Source: Parahoeflea halophila
GTDB lineage: Bacteria > Pseudomonadota > Alphaproteobacteria > Rhizobiales > Rhizobiaceae
Assembly (NCBI RefSeq): GCF_900220985.1
Contig: NZ_OCPC01000005.1
Coordinates: 62,001 to 126,000 of the forward strand
Length of the DNA: 64,000 nt
Direction of reading: 5' to 3'
Made by a program: the position numbers and the translations under genes. Below the pieces are notes generated by a model. The model was not told where the DNA came from. It searched no databases and saw only the letters and a program-made list of their open reading frames with translations. Below are positions 49,420 through 60,020 of this stretch, piece after piece. Position 1 is the first letter of the stretch. Every line of letters begins with the position of its first letter.

Positions 49420-50310
49420 TTATTCGCCGACCGGGACGACATCGACGGATTGATTGCTTGTCTGCGTGCCTGCGGTGCGGATGGCGCCCCGTACCGGCGC
49501 CACATCGGCGTAATCGCGGCCATGGGCAACGACGATGTGATGGCCGGCTGCAAAGGTGGCGTTGGTCGGGTCATATTCGACCCAGCCGACGCCCGGCCCG
49601 CACCACGCGGACACCCACGCATGCATGGCATCGGCACCTTCAAGCCGCTCCTGTCCGGGCGGCGGCAGTGTGCGCAGATAGCCGCTGACATAGCCCGCGG
49701 GAATCCCAAGGCTCCTGAGCGCGATGATCATGATGTGAGTGAAATCCTGGCAGACGCCGTGACGGGCGGCAAAAGCCTCGGCCGCGGGCGTGTCAACGGT
49801 GGTTGCCTCCGCGTCAAAGCGCATTTCGCCATGCAGCGACTGGCCAAGATCCGCAACTATCTTTGCGCAGGCTTGACCATCGGACACCTGCGCCCGCGCC
49901 CACTTGGCAATCGCATGATCCGGTCCCGCATAGGGCGAGGCTGCAAGGAAATGCAGCGGCGATCGCGCACCCAGATCCGTTTCGGCCTCAAGTGATCGCG
50001 CCAGTTCGCGAAGCTCGACCGAGGCTGATCGAGCTGCCGTGCTGCCGGTTACCTCGACCCTCGCCTTGAGCGTAATCTCTATGTTGTTGTGCGGTTCATT
50101 GAAGGCCAGCTCAGTGAGCCTGTTGCCGAAGAAATCATCCCTGTCCCGGCGCATGGCCGGCTGTGGATCGATCTCGATGCTGCCTGCGATCAAACGCTGG
50201 CGCCCGGGAAGTGTCGCAGGCATGGCGTGCAGGATCTGGCGCGCACCGGCGGCCGGGGTCTGAAACGTGTAGTCGATCACCAGCTTGATGTCGTAGAGCA
50301 TCGCTCTCAT
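49420..50310 (-). CDS. Transglutaminase-like protein, third gene of ATP-grasp/alpha-E cluster
   Basis: This 296-residue protein has an N-terminal β-rich domain (bacterial transglutaminase N-terminal region) and a C-terminal transglutaminase/papain-like core. The triad is visible: Cys187 in RHGVCQDFTH, His230 in DAMHAWVSAW and Asp247 in GWVEYDPTN. There is no signal peptide, so it is cytoplasmic. It is coupled to the ATP-grasp gene by ATGA. In this family the domain is thought to act as a peptidase or amide-transfer enzyme on a peptide product made by the ATP-grasp enzyme, but no substrate is known. Confidence 0.85.
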   Translation of the reverse strand: MRAMLYDIKLVIDYTFQTPAAGARQILHAMPATLPGRQRLIAGSIEIDPQPAMRRDRDDFFGNRLTELAFNEPHNNIEITLKARVEVTGSTAARSASVELRELARSLEAETDLGARSPLHFLAASPYAGPDHAIAKWARAQVSDGQACAKIVADLGQSLHGEMRFDAEATTVDTPAAEAFAARHGVCQDFTHIMIIALRSLGIPAGYVSGYLRTLPPPGQERLEGADAMHAWVSAWCGPGVGWVEYDPTNATFAAGHHIVVAHGRDYADVAPVRGAIRTAGTQTSNQSVDVVPVGE

Positions 50311-52706
50311 TCCAGAAACTGGGCGTGAAGGTCATTGGTCAGCAGCCCGATCGCCTGCCCCAGCTCCGTGAGTTTGGCTTGATCCAGGCTTTGGGGCGTG
50401 TGTACCGACAGATCGGCCTGAATACGCAGCACCGCCCTGGAGAGAGTGGAGAGCTGCCCATTCACATCCGCTCTGGGCAACAGGCTGACCTGATCCCGGA
50501 TCTCATCGATGTGAAACGCGATCGACCGCGGGTTGAGCGGGTCAAGCGCCAGCAGGTCGACCACGGTTTCGCGGCTAGCCGTAATAGGGTAACGCCTGCG
50601 ATGGCTCATGACGCTGTCGCCGACTTCAACACAGAGTTCAAACCCGCCATGCGGACCTGAGCGCTCGGCAAAGCTGCCGAGCAGATCCGCCATGGCGATA
50701 GCGCGCTCCAGTGAGCGTCCAATGGTCAGGAATCTCCAGCCACTGAAGCGGTACATGTTGTCATGCACCAGACCGGAAAACCCGGTGATCTTGCGCAAAA
50801 GCACACCCATTGCAGAGGCTGCGTCGTCGCCGCGAACGACGGTCTGGCGCATCTTGCCAACCGTCCTCTCAAGATCTGTCAGCGAGGCCCAGGCATCGAC
50901 GGAAAAGCGGTCGCGGACCTGGCTAGCGGCGTTGACAGCGGCCGCAAGGGTGCGTTCGAGAGCGGGGGGAAGCGCTTCCGCACTGTCGAGACCATGCTTG
51001 CCGAGATAGGCTTCAAGCCGGGTCATCAGCGGGGTGCCTCCGGCTGGCGTTTCCGGCAGCCTGCTCATATAGGCCCGGGTCAGACGCATTTGTCCTTCCG
51101 CACGTTCGACGTAGCGCCCAAGCCAGAACAGGTTGTCTGCAGCGCGGCTCGGCAGCAGGCCCGGCGCCGACCGGACAAAGACCTCGTCGGTGTGGCTGAG
51201 CATGGTATCTTCCGTCACCGGCTTGTCCGAGACGATCCAGACATCGGCAACCGTTCCGCCGCTGCGCAGCGAGACCGCCGAGGAATCCTGATCGCTGGAT
51301 GCCAAACGGGCAAAGCCACCGGGCATCAGCTTCCAGCCCTCGCGCGTGCGCGCCATGAAGACGCGGATCCGCATCGGCCTGGGCTTGAGCTGGCCCTCTT
51401 CCCAAGTTGGTGTCGTTGACAGGGATACCAGTTCCTGGCCGACAAGGTTGCGGCCTTCGCTGGCCAGCCAGGTGTCGAGATCCAGACCGATATCGGACAT
51501 GTCGCCCCTGAGCACGGCGCCCGGTTCGGGTTCCAACGGCAGGCGCGTGGAAATGGCCGAGCCTATCATCATGTTTGCCGCATTCGCGCGAACGTAGTCG
51601 CGCTCCGCCTCACCGCCGCACCACCAGGTCGCAACATTCGGAATGCTTAGCGGCCTGCCATGCAGAACCTCGGACAGGCGTGGCATGAAAGCCTGAAAGG
51701 CGCGGCTTTCAATGATCCCGACGCCCAGCGCATTGATCATTGTCACCTCACCAGAGCGAACCGCCCCGAGCAGGCCAGGCGTGCCCAGACGCGAATTTGC
51801 CTCGAGTTCCAGCGGGTCGGACCAGGCGGCATCCATGCGGCGCCAGAGCACGCTGATGGGTTTCGGCCCGGAAACGGTGCGCACCATCAGCTTGCCGTCG
51901 TCGACTACCAGATCGTCCCCCTCGAGCAGCATCATCCCGAGATAGCGGGCGATATAGGCGTGCTCGAAATAGGTCTCGTTCATGGGACCCGGAGTCAGGA
52001 TCCCTACCCGGCTGCCTTCCTCGCGGCGCATTGCGTTGAGCCCGTCGCGGAAACCGCGAAAGAAGGTTACAAGACGTTCAACATCGGAACCGCCGTAGAA
52101 GCCGGGAAAGGCGCGCAGCGAGGCGACCCTGTTCTCCAGCGCGTATCCAGCGCCCGAGGGGGCCTGGGTCCGGTCGCCCAGAACCCACCATGCTCCGTCG
52201 GGTCCACGGCCGATTTCAAAAGCGAGGAAATGCAGAAAATGCCCGGATGCCGGCTTCACCCCGATGAGCGGGCGCAGCCATTCCGGATTGGAAGCGACAA
52301 GACTGGCAGGCAGATGACCCTGGCTGACCAACCGGTTTTCGCCGTAGAGGTCCGCCACCACTGCTTCGAGCAACTCGGCGCGCTCCGCCAGGGCCTTGCC
52401 CAGCGCCTGCCATTCGCTCGCCGGCTGGATCACCGGGATGGGGCTCAGCGGCCAGTCGCGCGGATTGTTGTCTTCGCCATAGTGACGAACGAAAACGCCG
52501 GCATCGCGCAAATATTGCGCGCCGCGGGCGAAGGCACGTTCCCGCTCGTCGGCGCTCAGCCTGTCGAGATGGGAGATCAGACTGAGCCATTCCGACCGGA
52601 TGCTGCCGTCCTCGCGCACCAGTTCATCGGGAACGTTTGGTACCGTGGCGTAGCCCGCCAACAATGAGGGACGATCCGGGTTCCGGATCGCTGCTTGGTC
52701 AGGCAC
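50307..52706 (-). CDS. Circularly permuted ATP-grasp / alpha-E fusion protein
   Basis: This 799-residue fusion has an N-terminal half (about 1-480) that is the DUF404/DUF407-type circularly permuted ATP-grasp amidoligase: EWLSLISHLDRLSADERERA, FLHFLAFEIGRGPDGAWWVL, ILTPGPMNETYFEHAYIARY, and the late ARTREGWKLMPGGFARLA. The C-terminal half (about 500-799) is the helical alpha-E domain beginning with LLPSRAADNLFWLGRYVERA. In many genomes the two are separate genes; here they are fused. The predicted chemistry is ATP-driven peptide or amide bond formation. The substrate is unknown. It is 3 bases after the DUF2126 gene. Confidence 0.88.
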   Translation of the reverse strand: MPDQAAIRNPDRPSLLAGYATVPNVPDELVREDGSIRSEWLSLISHLDRLSADERERAFARGAQYLRDAGVFVRHYGEDNNPRDWPLSPIPVIQPASEWQALGKALAERAELLEAVVADLYGENRLVSQGHLPASLVASNPEWLRPLIGVKPASGHFLHFLAFEIGRGPDGAWWVLGDRTQAPSGAGYALENRVASLRAFPGFYGGSDVERLVTFFRGFRDGLNAMRREEGSRVGILTPGPMNETYFEHAYIARYLGMMLLEGDDLVVDDGKLMVRTVSGPKPISVLWRRMDAAWSDPLELEANSRLGTPGLLGAVRSGEVTMINALGVGIIESRAFQAFMPRLSEVLHGRPLSIPNVATWWCGGEAERDYVRANAANMMIGSAISTRLPLEPEPGAVLRGDMSDIGLDLDTWLASEGRNLVGQELVSLSTTPTWEEGQLKPRPMRIRVFMARTREGWKLMPGGFARLASSDQDSSAVSLRSGGTVADVWIVSDKPVTEDTMLSHTDEVFVRSAPGLLPSRAADNLFWLGRYVERAEGQMRLTRAYMSRLPETPAGGTPLMTRLEAYLGKHGLDSAEALPPALERTLAAAVNAASQVRDRFSVDAWASLTDLERTVGKMRQTVVRGDDAASAMGVLLRKITGFSGLVHDNMYRFSGWRFLTIGRSLERAIAMADLLGSFAERSGPHGGFELCVEVGDSVMSHRRRYPITASRETVVDLLALDPLNPRSIAFHIDEIRDQVSLLPRADVNGQLSTLSRAVLRIQADLSVHTPQSLDQAKLTELGQAIGLLTNDLHAQFLE

Positions 52707-52709
52707 CGG

Positions 52710-55700
52710 TCAGATCCCCGGCTTGCGGCGCAGATCGAGAGTGAAGGGAAACTCCGGATGCGGCGTCTCCGGCACCGGCATGGATGCGCCAGGTGTGTGA
52801 CCACGATGTTCGAAGCGGGCAAGACGCCGGGCTTCCGCCTCGTTGCCATTAACCGGGAAGGTGTCGTAGCTGCGGCCACCGGGATGGGCGACGTGATAGA
52901 CGCAGCCGCCCAGCGGCTTGCCGGACCAGCTGTCAAAGATATCAAAGGTTAGCGGTGCATTGACCGGCAGCACCGGATGCAACGCTAGCGCCGGCTGCCA
53001 AGCCTTGTAGCGGACAGCCCCAACCGAAGCTCCGGTCTTGCCCGTAGCGGCCAGCGGCATCGGGCGTCCGTTGCAGGTGACCATGTAGCGTGACGGATCA
53101 GCGGTTTCGAGCTTGACCTGGAGTCGCTCGACCGAGCTGTCGGTGTAACGCACCGTGCCGCCGATGGCGCCGGTCTCGCCGAGCACATGCCAGGGTTCGA
53201 GTGCCTGGCGCAGTTCGAGCTTGACGCCCTCGTACTCAACCTCGCCGCAGAACGGAAAGCGAAACTCGGCCTGGGCTTCATACCACTCGGAGCGCAGGTC
53301 AAAGCCGTGGTCCCGCAGATCGCGCAGCACGTCGAGAAAATCTTCCCAGATGAAATGCGGCAGCATGAAACGATCGTTCAGTGCCGTACCCCAGCGGGTG
53401 AACCGTCCCTTGGCCGGCTTCTGCCAGAAGCGGGCAACGAGAGCGCGGATCAGCACCTGCTGGGCCAGGCTCATGCGCGGTTCGGGCGGCATTTCAAAAC
53501 CGCGGAACTCAACCAGGCCGAGCCGGCCGGTCGGCCCGTCGGGGGAGTAGAGCTTGTCGATGCAGATTTCGGCGCGGTGGGTGTTGCCGGTGACATCGGT
53601 CAGCAGGTTGCGCAACAGCCGGTCGACGAGCCAAGGCAAGGGCGGTTCGCCGGCATCGGGGTGCGGGATCTGTTCAAGCGCCATCTCGAGCTCGTAGAGT
53701 CCGTCATGACGGGCCTCATCAATGCGGGGCGCCTGGCTTGTGGGTCCTATGAACAGGCCCGAAAACAGGTAGGAGAGGCTTGGATGGCGCTGCCAGTGCA
53801 GGATCAGGCTGGCCAGGAGATCCGGTCGCCGCAGGAACGGGCTGTCGAGCGGTGTTGCGCCGCCGACGACCACATGGTTGCCGCCGCCAGTGCCGGTGTG
53901 ACGGCCGTCGATCATGAACTTGTCGGCGCCGAGACGGGTCTGGCGCGCCTCTTCGTATACTCCTTCGGTAATGGCCTTGCACTCCTCCCAGCTTCCGGCC
54001 GGGTGGACGTTGACCTCTATGACGCCCGGATCGGGTGCGACCCGGATAACGTTGAGGCGCGGATCATGCGGCGGAGCGTAGCCCTCGATGTGGACCTTGA
54101 AGCCGAGCCGGTCGGCTGCCACTTCGGCTGCCGACACCAGTTCGAGATAGTCCTCCACCTTTTCGACCGGTGGCATGAACACGCACAGGCGGCCACCACG
54201 CGGCTCGACGGAAATCGCGGTACGAACGGCACCGTCCAGATCGCTGACGGTCTGCTCGACCCGCTGCTGAGTGGCCTCGGCGGCTGTAAACTGGGCGCGC
54301 GGCTGGGACGCCGCATCCGCGGCCCTGGAATCGGCCAGCGCGTCCTTTAGCGCCTTGGCTGCCAGATCCGGCAAATCGCCCTTGGGATCCGTCGGGTCCG
54401 AGGGATTGACGAAGGGATAGGACGAGGGCGGCACATAGGGCAGCGAGCCGAGCGGCAGGCGATAACCCACCGGGCTGTCACCTGGAACCAGGAACACATG
54501 CCCGCGCCGGGTTTTCCATTTTTCTGAACGCCAGCCCTTTCCTGCCGCCTTTGACTGCCAGCGCTGCACCGGCAGTACGAAGCCGGAAGGTTTTGCAAGA
54601 CCGCGGGAAAACACGGTGGCAATGCGATGACGCTCTTCGGCGTCTTCGAGCTTGGAGTTCTCAGGCGTTACATTGTCGGGAAGTTTGCTTTCCTTGACGA
54701 TCCACTCCGCCGGGTCTTCGTAGGCCGGGACCACATGATCGTCGGTAATACCGAGATTGCCGGCGATGCCGGCCAGAAGCTTGTTTGCGGTCTCAGGTGT
54801 CGCTTGCCCTGTGTCCTTGCCCTCATCGGCGATGAGCTCGGGATTGTTCCAGATCGGCTTGCCGTCGCGGCGCCAGTAAAGCGAAAAGGTCCAGCGCGGC
54901 AGTGTTTCGCCGGGATACCATTTGCCCTGCCCGTAATGCAGGAAGCCGCCCGGGGCGAAGCGGTTGCGCAACCTGCGGATCAGCTTGTCGGCAGCTTCGC
55001 GCTTTTGCGGCCCGACGGCTGCGGTGTTCCACTCCGCGCTCTCGAAATCATCGATCGAGACGAAGGTCGGTTCGCCACCCATCGTCAACCTGACATCGCC
55101 AGCCTCGAGCTTGGTGTCGATCTCCTGCCCGAGCGCATCGAGGGCAGCCCAGGATTCCTCGCTGAAAGGTTTGGTGATGCGCGGATGCTCGGCCATCCGG
55201 TCGACACGCATATCGAAGGCGAAATCGACTTCGGCGAAGCTGGCAAGCCCGGAAATAGGTGCGGCATTTCGGTAATGCGGTGTGGCGGCCAGCGGAATGT
55301 GGCTCTCGCCGGTGAGCAACCCTGATGTCGGGTCGAGACCGATCCAGCCTGCGCCGGGAAGGTAGACTTCGGCCCAGGCGTGAAGATCGGTAAAATCATG
55401 GTCAGTGCCGGCCGGTCCGTCGATGGCAACCAGATCGGGTTTGAGCTGGATCAGGTAGCCTGACACGAAGCGGGCGGCAAACCCAAGATGCCTGAGCACC
55501 TGCACCAGGAGCCAGCTGGTGTCACGGCACGACCCCTTGCCGGTCTCGAAGGTTTCTTCCGGCGTCTGAACCCCGGGCTCCATACGGATGACGTAGCCAA
55601 TCTCGTTGGCCAGACGGGCATTGAGTCCGACGACGAAATCAACGGTGCCGGTTTCATCGCGTGGGATGCTGTCCATGAACGCCTGCAGTCGAGGGCCTGC

Positions 55701-56066
55701 AGCCTCCGGTGTCTGGTAGATCACCAAGTCGGGCGCGATCTCTTCGGGATAGCTGAACGGCCATTTCTCCGCCGTTTCTTCGACGAGGAAATCGAAGGGG
55801 TTGTAGACCGTCATGTCCGCGACCAGGTCCACTTCGATCCTGAATTCGGTTACAGGATCAGGAAAGACATAGCGCGCCAGCCAGTTGCCATAGGGGTCCT
55901 GCTGGTAATTGACGAAGTGTTTTTCCGGACTGACCTTGAGCGAATGGGAGACCACCCGAGTGCGGCTGTGTGGCGCCGGCCTGAGGCGGATAACCTGCGG
56001 ACCGAGCGTGACCGGACGATCGTATTTGTAGTGGGTCAGATGATGTACGCTTGCCAGAATCGACAT
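52710..56066 (-). CDS. Large transglutaminase-DUF2126 protein
   Basis: This 1118-residue protein starts with a transglutaminase domain (residues 1-290) with a complete triad: Cys180 in [10 protein letters not shown], His229 in DLHAWAEVY and Asp245 in IGLDPTSG. A long DUF2126 region (about 330-1118) follows, with [12 protein letters not shown], a [13 protein letters not shown] segment, the glycine-rich [12 protein letters not shown] and a carboxylate-rich C-terminus. DUF2126 is related to glutamine-synthetase/ATP-grasp-like amidoligase modules. A longer frame to 56213 has no ribosome site. It is the first gene of the trio; the role in cells is not established. Confidence 0.86.
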   Translation of the reverse strand: MSILASVHHLTHYKYDRPVTLGPQVIRLRPAPHSRTRVVSHSLKVSPEKHFVNYQQDPYGNWLARYVFPDPVTEFRIEVDLVADMTVYNPFDFLVEETAEKWPFSYPEEIAPDLVIYQTPEAAGPRLQAFMDSIPRDETGTVDFVVGLNARLANEIGYVIRMEPGVQTPEETFETGKGSCRDTSWLLVQVLRHLGFAARFVSGYLIQLKPDLVAIDGPAGTDHDFTDLHAWAEVYLPGAGWIGLDPTSGLLTGESHIPLAATPHYRNAAPISGLASFAEVDFAFDMRVDRMAEHPRITKPFSEESWAALDALGQEIDTKLEAGDVRLTMGGEPTFVSIDDFESAEWNTAAVGPQKREAADKLIRRLRNRFAPGGFLHYGQGKWYPGETLPRWTFSLYWRRDGKPIWNNPELIADEGKDTGQATPETANKLLAGIAGNLGITDDHVVPAYEDPAEWIVKESKLPDNVTPENSKLEDAEERHRIATVFSRGLAKPSGFVLPVQRWQSKAAGKGWRSEKWKTRRGHVFLVPGDSPVGYRLPLGSLPYVPPSSYPFVNPSDPTDPKGDLPDLAAKALKDALADSRAADAASQPRAQFTAAEATQQRVEQTVSDLDGAVRTAISVEPRGGRLCVFMPPVEKVEDYLELVSAAEVAADRLGFKVHIEGYAPPHDPRLNVIRVAPDPGVIEVNVHPAGSWEECKAITEGVYEEARQTRLGADKFMIDGRHTGTGGGNHVVVGGATPLDSPFLRRPDLLASLILHWQRHPSLSYLFSGLFIGPTSQAPRIDEARHDGLYELEMALEQIPHPDAGEPPLPWLVDRLLRNLLTDVTGNTHRAEICIDKLYSPDGPTGRLGLVEFRGFEMPPEPRMSLAQQVLIRALVARFWQKPAKGRFTRWGTALNDRFMLPHFIWEDFLDVLRDLRDHGFDLRSEWYEAQAEFRFPFCGEVEYEGVKLELRQALEPWHVLGETGAIGGTVRYTDSSVERLQVKLETADPSRYMVTCNGRPMPLAATGKTGASVGAVRYKAWQPALALHPVLPVNAPLTFDIFDSWSGKPLGGCVYHVAHPGGRSYDTFPVNGNEAEARRLARFEHRGHTPGASMPVPETPHPEFPFTLDLRRKPGI

Positions 56067-56311
56067 GTGTTTTATCCGTTGATCGGGCGGCCTTTCGACA
56101 CGGGCCAGCATGCATGGCCCGACAGACCATGTCCACCGTTCATGATGCAGCGCATCCAGAAACCAATCGTAATTTTCTTGTAATCGGTGAGGCGCCGCAA
56201 CTGGCAGAGACACGCTCGCTAAACGTGAGAACGGGCGCTGCGGATTGACCCGAAACGCCCGTTCGAAACAGTAGCATTGTAAGGTGCTGACAGCGGCCGT
56301 TCTGACCGGTG

Positions 56312-56779
56312 TCAGGCGGCGAGTTCGCCTTCTTCGTCAAGCAGGGAATCAAGATCGAGATGCGAGATCATCTGCTTGTCCTTGGCGATGATGGAAGTCG
56401 TCATGCGCTGGACTTCGGTGGCGCCGACTTCGGGCACCGACTGGATTTCATCTTCGCTGACGGTGACCATGTCGGACACATTGTCGACCAGAAGACCGAC
56501 CAGCTGACCGCGGATGCTGGCAACGATGATCGCCGAGCGTTCAGTCGGGTCGATGGCTTCAAGGCCAAGCCGCAGCGCCATGTCGATGACCGGAATGACC
56601 GTTCCACGCAAGTTGATGACCCCGAGAACATGGCTCGGTGCGTGGGCCAGCGGCGTGGCTGGGGCCCAGCCGCGAATTTCCCTGACCGACATGATGTTCA
56701 CGCTGAACACCTGCTCGCCGAGGAAAAACGAAATAATTTCAAGACCTGAAGTCTTATTGCCGGTTTGAGTCTCGTTCAT
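56312..56779 (-). CDS. cheW: CheW-like chemotaxis scaffold protein
   Basis: This 155-residue single-domain CheW protein, which couples receptors to CheA, shows [18 protein letters not shown] at the N-terminus, [20 protein letters not shown] (the conserved NLRG and IPV core), and [20 protein letters not shown]. An acidic tail ([14 protein letters not shown]) follows. No receptor, CheA or flagellar gene is next to it, so it is an isolated cheW copy here. Confidence 0.93.
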   Translation of the reverse strand: MNETQTGNKTSGLEIISFFLGEQVFSVNIMSVREIRGWAPATPLAHAPSHVLGVINLRGTVIPVIDMALRLGLEAIDPTERSAIIVASIRGQLVGLLVDNVSDMVTVSEDEIQSVPEVGATEVQRMTTSIIAKDKQMISHLDLDSLLDEEGELAA

Positions 56780-57265
56780 CTTGTCCTCGCGTCAAGTTAG
56801 CCATACCGCGACTGGGCGTATCAACGCCTTTCATCGGCGGTCCCGGCCGGACCGGTTGAATAGTATTAAACGCGGCACCTTATCCAAAGCTTGCATGTGC
56901 CGATTGCGGAGAAACCCCGCGATGGGAAACGCATCATGCATGGGCAATGCCCTTTCCCAAGCCGAACCTTAGGCATGCTTTCGTTAAGAATGGGAAAACA
57001 AACCGCAGAAGAATACAGCGGGAAGACCGAAAAAAGCCCGCCGAAACCGCGACTTCAACTGACAGTGTAGACCCGGCGACTACACAACACACTCAAACCA
57101 CTTCCTCGGCCGAGTATTTGCGGATCCAAGGTGCCTCATGTCGGCAGAACCCGGCGGCTCCATGCCATACCGGAAAGTGCAAACGGCGCTGATGCTGTCG
57201 ATGATCGCATCAGCGCCAATTTTGCATCGATGGATTCAAAACAGTTGATATGAACGGAGCCTGGA
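56780..57265. other. 486-base gap: cheW promoter and helicase 3' region
   Basis: No gene is supported. A plus-strand frame at 56947-57192 is rich in Lys, Arg and Thr and lacks a ribosome site. The left part should contain the cheW promoter on the minus strand. The right part holds the helicase terminator hairpin. The segment 57060-57110, with an ACTACACAACACACTC run, is low in complexity but not repeated elsewhere in the window. Confidence 0.4.
57185..57217 (-). terminator. Hairpin downstream of the DEAD-box helicase gene
   Basis: GGCGCTGATGC at 57185-57195 is fully complementary to GCATCAGCGCC at 57207-57217, with an 11-base loop. On the minus strand it is followed by a short GTTTGC. It lies 48 bases beyond the helicase stop and probably ends that transcript, although the T tract is weak. 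Confidence 0.6.
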
Positions 57266-59359
57266 TCAGGATTTCGGCTTGCGCTTCAGTCCGCCCTTGC
57301 CGCCATCAGCTGACGACCCGGCCTTGGCCGGGTCTGCCGGCTGGCCTTTGCGATGGGGCTTGGCAGGCTTCGCTGCGGCCTTGGAACCTGGTTTGAAGTC
57401 AGCCTTGTCGCGCTTGGGCTTCTTGTCCTTGCCATGGGGCCGCGATGGGGCGTCCTTGGCTGCTGGCGCCACATCGTCATAGGGCCAGACACCCGGCGTT
57501 GCACCGGCCGGAATGTCGTCACGCTTTGAGGGTTTGCGGTCTGCATAGGGATTGTCGCGTGGCGGACGATCATCGCGTTTCCTGCCGCCGGTGAACGGAC
57601 GCTTCCTGGCGTAGTCGGGTTTGCGCTTTTCCCCAGAACGGTCGTCCTCATCGCGTTGAGAGCCGCGTTCGCTGCGGCCGGCAGGAGCGAAATCACCGTC
57701 TCGGACGCGTGGTGGACGCGGTGAACGGGCGGGCATGGCCGGCACACCGTCGAGGCGCGTGACCGCGACATTCTTTTCTATCTTTCCGCTTGAACCGATG
57801 GCGGCCTCGAACCTCTTGGCGGCAGCACCGGCGATCTCGACGTAGGTTTCAAGGTCGTGGATCTTGATCTGGCCAATGTCGGCCTTGGTGATGTCGCCGG
57901 CGCGGCAAATCATCGGCAGCAGCCAGCGCGGCTCGGCCGACTGTTTGCGACCCAGCGAGAGGGAGAACCAGACTGCATCCTCGATCGGTGCATGCTCCCC
58001 GCGGGGGGCACGCTCGGGATAGGTTCCGCCCGGAGCCGAGACGGGCCCCGCATCATTGAGTTCCTCGGGCGAAGAACGGCCGGCGCGGTGCTGGCGAACC
58101 AGCGCTGCCGCGACTTTTTCCGGACCGTGCTTTTCCAGCAGGGCCGCGACCATCTTGGCCTCTTCTTCTGCGATGTCGGCTTCAAACGAAGGGTCCGCCA
58201 TCAAGCGTTCGTCATCGCGCGCCAGAATCTCGTCAGCCGATGGCGGACGGTCCCAGTTTGCAGTGATGCGCGCATCATTGAGCAGGCGCTCCGTGCGGCG
58301 GCGGGCGTTGTAAGGCACGATAAGGGCGGAGACACCCTTGCGCCCGGCACGGCCGGTGCGGCCGGAACGGTGCAGCAGGGCTTCCTGGTTCTTGGGCAGG
58401 TCCGCGTGAATGACCAGTTCGAGATCCGGCAGATCGAGACCGCGGGCGGCAACATCAGTCGCGACACACACCTTGGCGCGGCCGTCGCGCAGGGCCTGAA
58501 GCGCGTGAGTGCGCTCGTTCTGGCTCAATTCGCCCGACAGGGCGACGACCGAAAATCCGCGGTTGGAAAACCGCGCGGTCAGATGATTGACGGTGGCGCG
58601 GGTGGAGCAGAACACGATGGCGTTCTTGGCATCGTAATAGCGCAGCACGTTGATGACGGCATTTTCGCGGTCCTTCGGCGCCACGGTCAGCGCCCGGTAT
58701 TCAATATCGAGGTGCTGCTTCTGCTCACCGGCGGTGGTCACCCGGACAGCCTTGTTCTGGTAGCGTTTGGCCAGATTGGCAATTCCTGACGGCACGGTTG
58801 CCGAAAACATCAAGGTGCGGCGCTGATCGGGTGCGGCATCGAGAATGAACTGCAGATCTTCCCGGAAACCGAGATCAAGCATTTCATCGGCTTCGTCGAG
58901 TACAACGGCACGCATGGCCGAGAGATCCAGGGAACCGCGGTCGATATGGTCACGCAAGCGACCGGGTGTTCCGACGACGATGTGGGCGCCGCGTCTGAGA
59001 GTCTGGCGTTCGGTCGTCATGTTCATGCCACCCACGCAGGTGGCGATTCGGGCGCCGGCTTCGCCATAAAGCCAGGCCAGCTCGCGCTCGACCTGCAGCG
59101 CGAGTTCGCGGGTCGGTGCAATGCACAGCGCCAGCGGGGCTTCGGCCTGCGGCAGGATTTCCTCGTCACCCAACAGGGTCGGCGCGAGCGAGATCCCGAA
59201 GGCTACGGTCTTGCCCGATCCGGTCTGGGCCGACACCAACAGGTCGGCGTCGCGCAGTTCGGGCGCGAGTACGGCTTGCTGCACCTGGGTGAGCTTGTCA
59301 TAGCCGCGTTTTTCCAGAGCCCGGGCGATCGCCGGCTGGATGGTCTCATGGTCTGTCAT
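57266..59359 (-). CDS. DEAD-box RNA helicase with DbpA-type RNA-binding domain
   Basis: This 697-residue helicase has the full core: AQTGSGKTVAFG (motif I), PTRELALQ (Ia), GTPGRLRDH, VLDEADEMLD (II), SAT (III), and HRSGRTGRAGRKG (VI). After the core (about residue 390) comes a region with VAAALVRQHRAG. A DbpA-like RNA-binding domain is marked by PRWLLPMICRAGDITKADIG near 480-500 and TYVEIAGAAAKRFEAAIG after it. The last 140 residues are a disordered, basic Arg/Lys/Pro/Gly-rich tail. DbpA-type domains bind 23S rRNA hairpin 92, so a role in large-subunit assembly or cold adaptation is likely. Confidence 0.93.
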   Translation of the reverse strand: MTDHETIQPAIARALEKRGYDKLTQVQQAVLAPELRDADLLVSAQTGSGKTVAFGISLAPTLLGDEEILPQAEAPLALCIAPTRELALQVERELAWLYGEAGARIATCVGGMNMTTERQTLRRGAHIVVGTPGRLRDHIDRGSLDLSAMRAVVLDEADEMLDLGFREDLQFILDAAPDQRRTLMFSATVPSGIANLAKRYQNKAVRVTTAGEQKQHLDIEYRALTVAPKDRENAVINVLRYYDAKNAIVFCSTRATVNHLTARFSNRGFSVVALSGELSQNERTHALQALRDGRAKVCVATDVAARGLDLPDLELVIHADLPKNQEALLHRSGRTGRAGRKGVSALIVPYNARRRTERLLNDARITANWDRPPSADEILARDDERLMADPSFEADIAEEEAKMVAALLEKHGPEKVAAALVRQHRAGRSSPEELNDAGPVSAPGGTYPERAPRGEHAPIEDAVWFSLSLGRKQSAEPRWLLPMICRAGDITKADIGQIKIHDLETYVEIAGAAAKRFEAAIGSSGKIEKNVAVTRLDGVPAMPARSPRPPRVRDGDFAPAGRSERGSQRDEDDRSGEKRKPDYARKRPFTGGRKRDDRPPRDNPYADRKPSKRDDIPAGATPGVWPYDDVAPAAKDAPSRPHGKDKKPKRDKADFKPGSKAAAKPAKPHRKGQPADPAKAGSSADGGKGGLKRKPKS

Positions 59360-59714
59360 TTCGGATCTTTCGGACTTTGTGTTTGGGCCCGCTGGTTCGG
59401 GCGCCGTGCGGGGTGTTCATCCGGCAACGGCTTTGCGTTCCTCATAAAGCAGATTGCAGCAAGAAGAAACGGGGCGGGGCAAGAAAGTTGCTTTGCGTAA
59501 TTCCGGCAGTCACCTGCCCGCGGGCCGCGCGGGCCCCCACTGGTGCCGGCGGCGTCTCGAGCAGGATCCGCCCAAGATCATCAGAATCCCCGTGGTTCTG
59601 ATGTCATAAACCAGCGGTAGATCCACCAACGACACACAAGCGACCGCCCTGATCCGTCGCTGACGATCGCTATTGCCGAAGGGAACCAAGGCGGTGGTGC
59701 GGCGTTGATAAGGC
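59360..59714. other. 355-base divergent gap before the helicase
   Basis: No gene is supported. It should hold the helicase promoter and a long leader on the minus strand, and the promoter of the small secreted protein on the plus strand. A short inverted repeat with CAGAA/TTCTG arms occurs near 59582-59600. I see no riboswitch-like or phage-like structure. Confidence 0.4.
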
Positions 59715-60020
59715 ATGAAAAAGATTGTTCTCATATCCGCATCTATCCTCGCTCTGGGCGCCGCCTCGATTGCGGCCGACGCGGATGGAGTGCACCTTCT
59801 CAACGGCGCAACCGAACCAGTGCTGATGTCTTATGCGGCGCCTGTTTCCAGCGCTAACGCTGAAAGCCACACGCTTGATCCGCTGGTCGCCAAACCGGGT
59901 ATCGACCGCAATGTCAGGCTCGTGAGTTCCGGGATCGAATCCGCCAATTCGTGCGACAAGGCGCATTGGCCCTATTATCCGGCCGAGTGCCTGCAGAGTA
60001 TCGAAACTTCCGGGCTCTAA
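59715..60020 (+). CDS. Small secreted protein with CysX13Cys WP-Y motif
   Basis: This 101-residue protein has a signal peptide (MKKIVLISASILALGAASIA, cleavage near ADA-DG). The mature protein ends with CDKAHWPYYPAECLQ, a Cys pair flanking Trp-Pro, a pattern found at the C-terminus of many short rhizobial periplasmic proteins of unknown function. The two Cys probably form a disulfide. No strong ribosome site is visible apart from AAGG-like bases before the ATG. The function is unknown. Confidence 0.6.
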   Translation: MKKIVLISASILALGAASIAADADGVHLLNGATEPVLMSYAAPVSSANAESHTLDPLVAKPGIDRNVRLVSSGIESANSCDKAHWPYYPAECLQSIETSGL

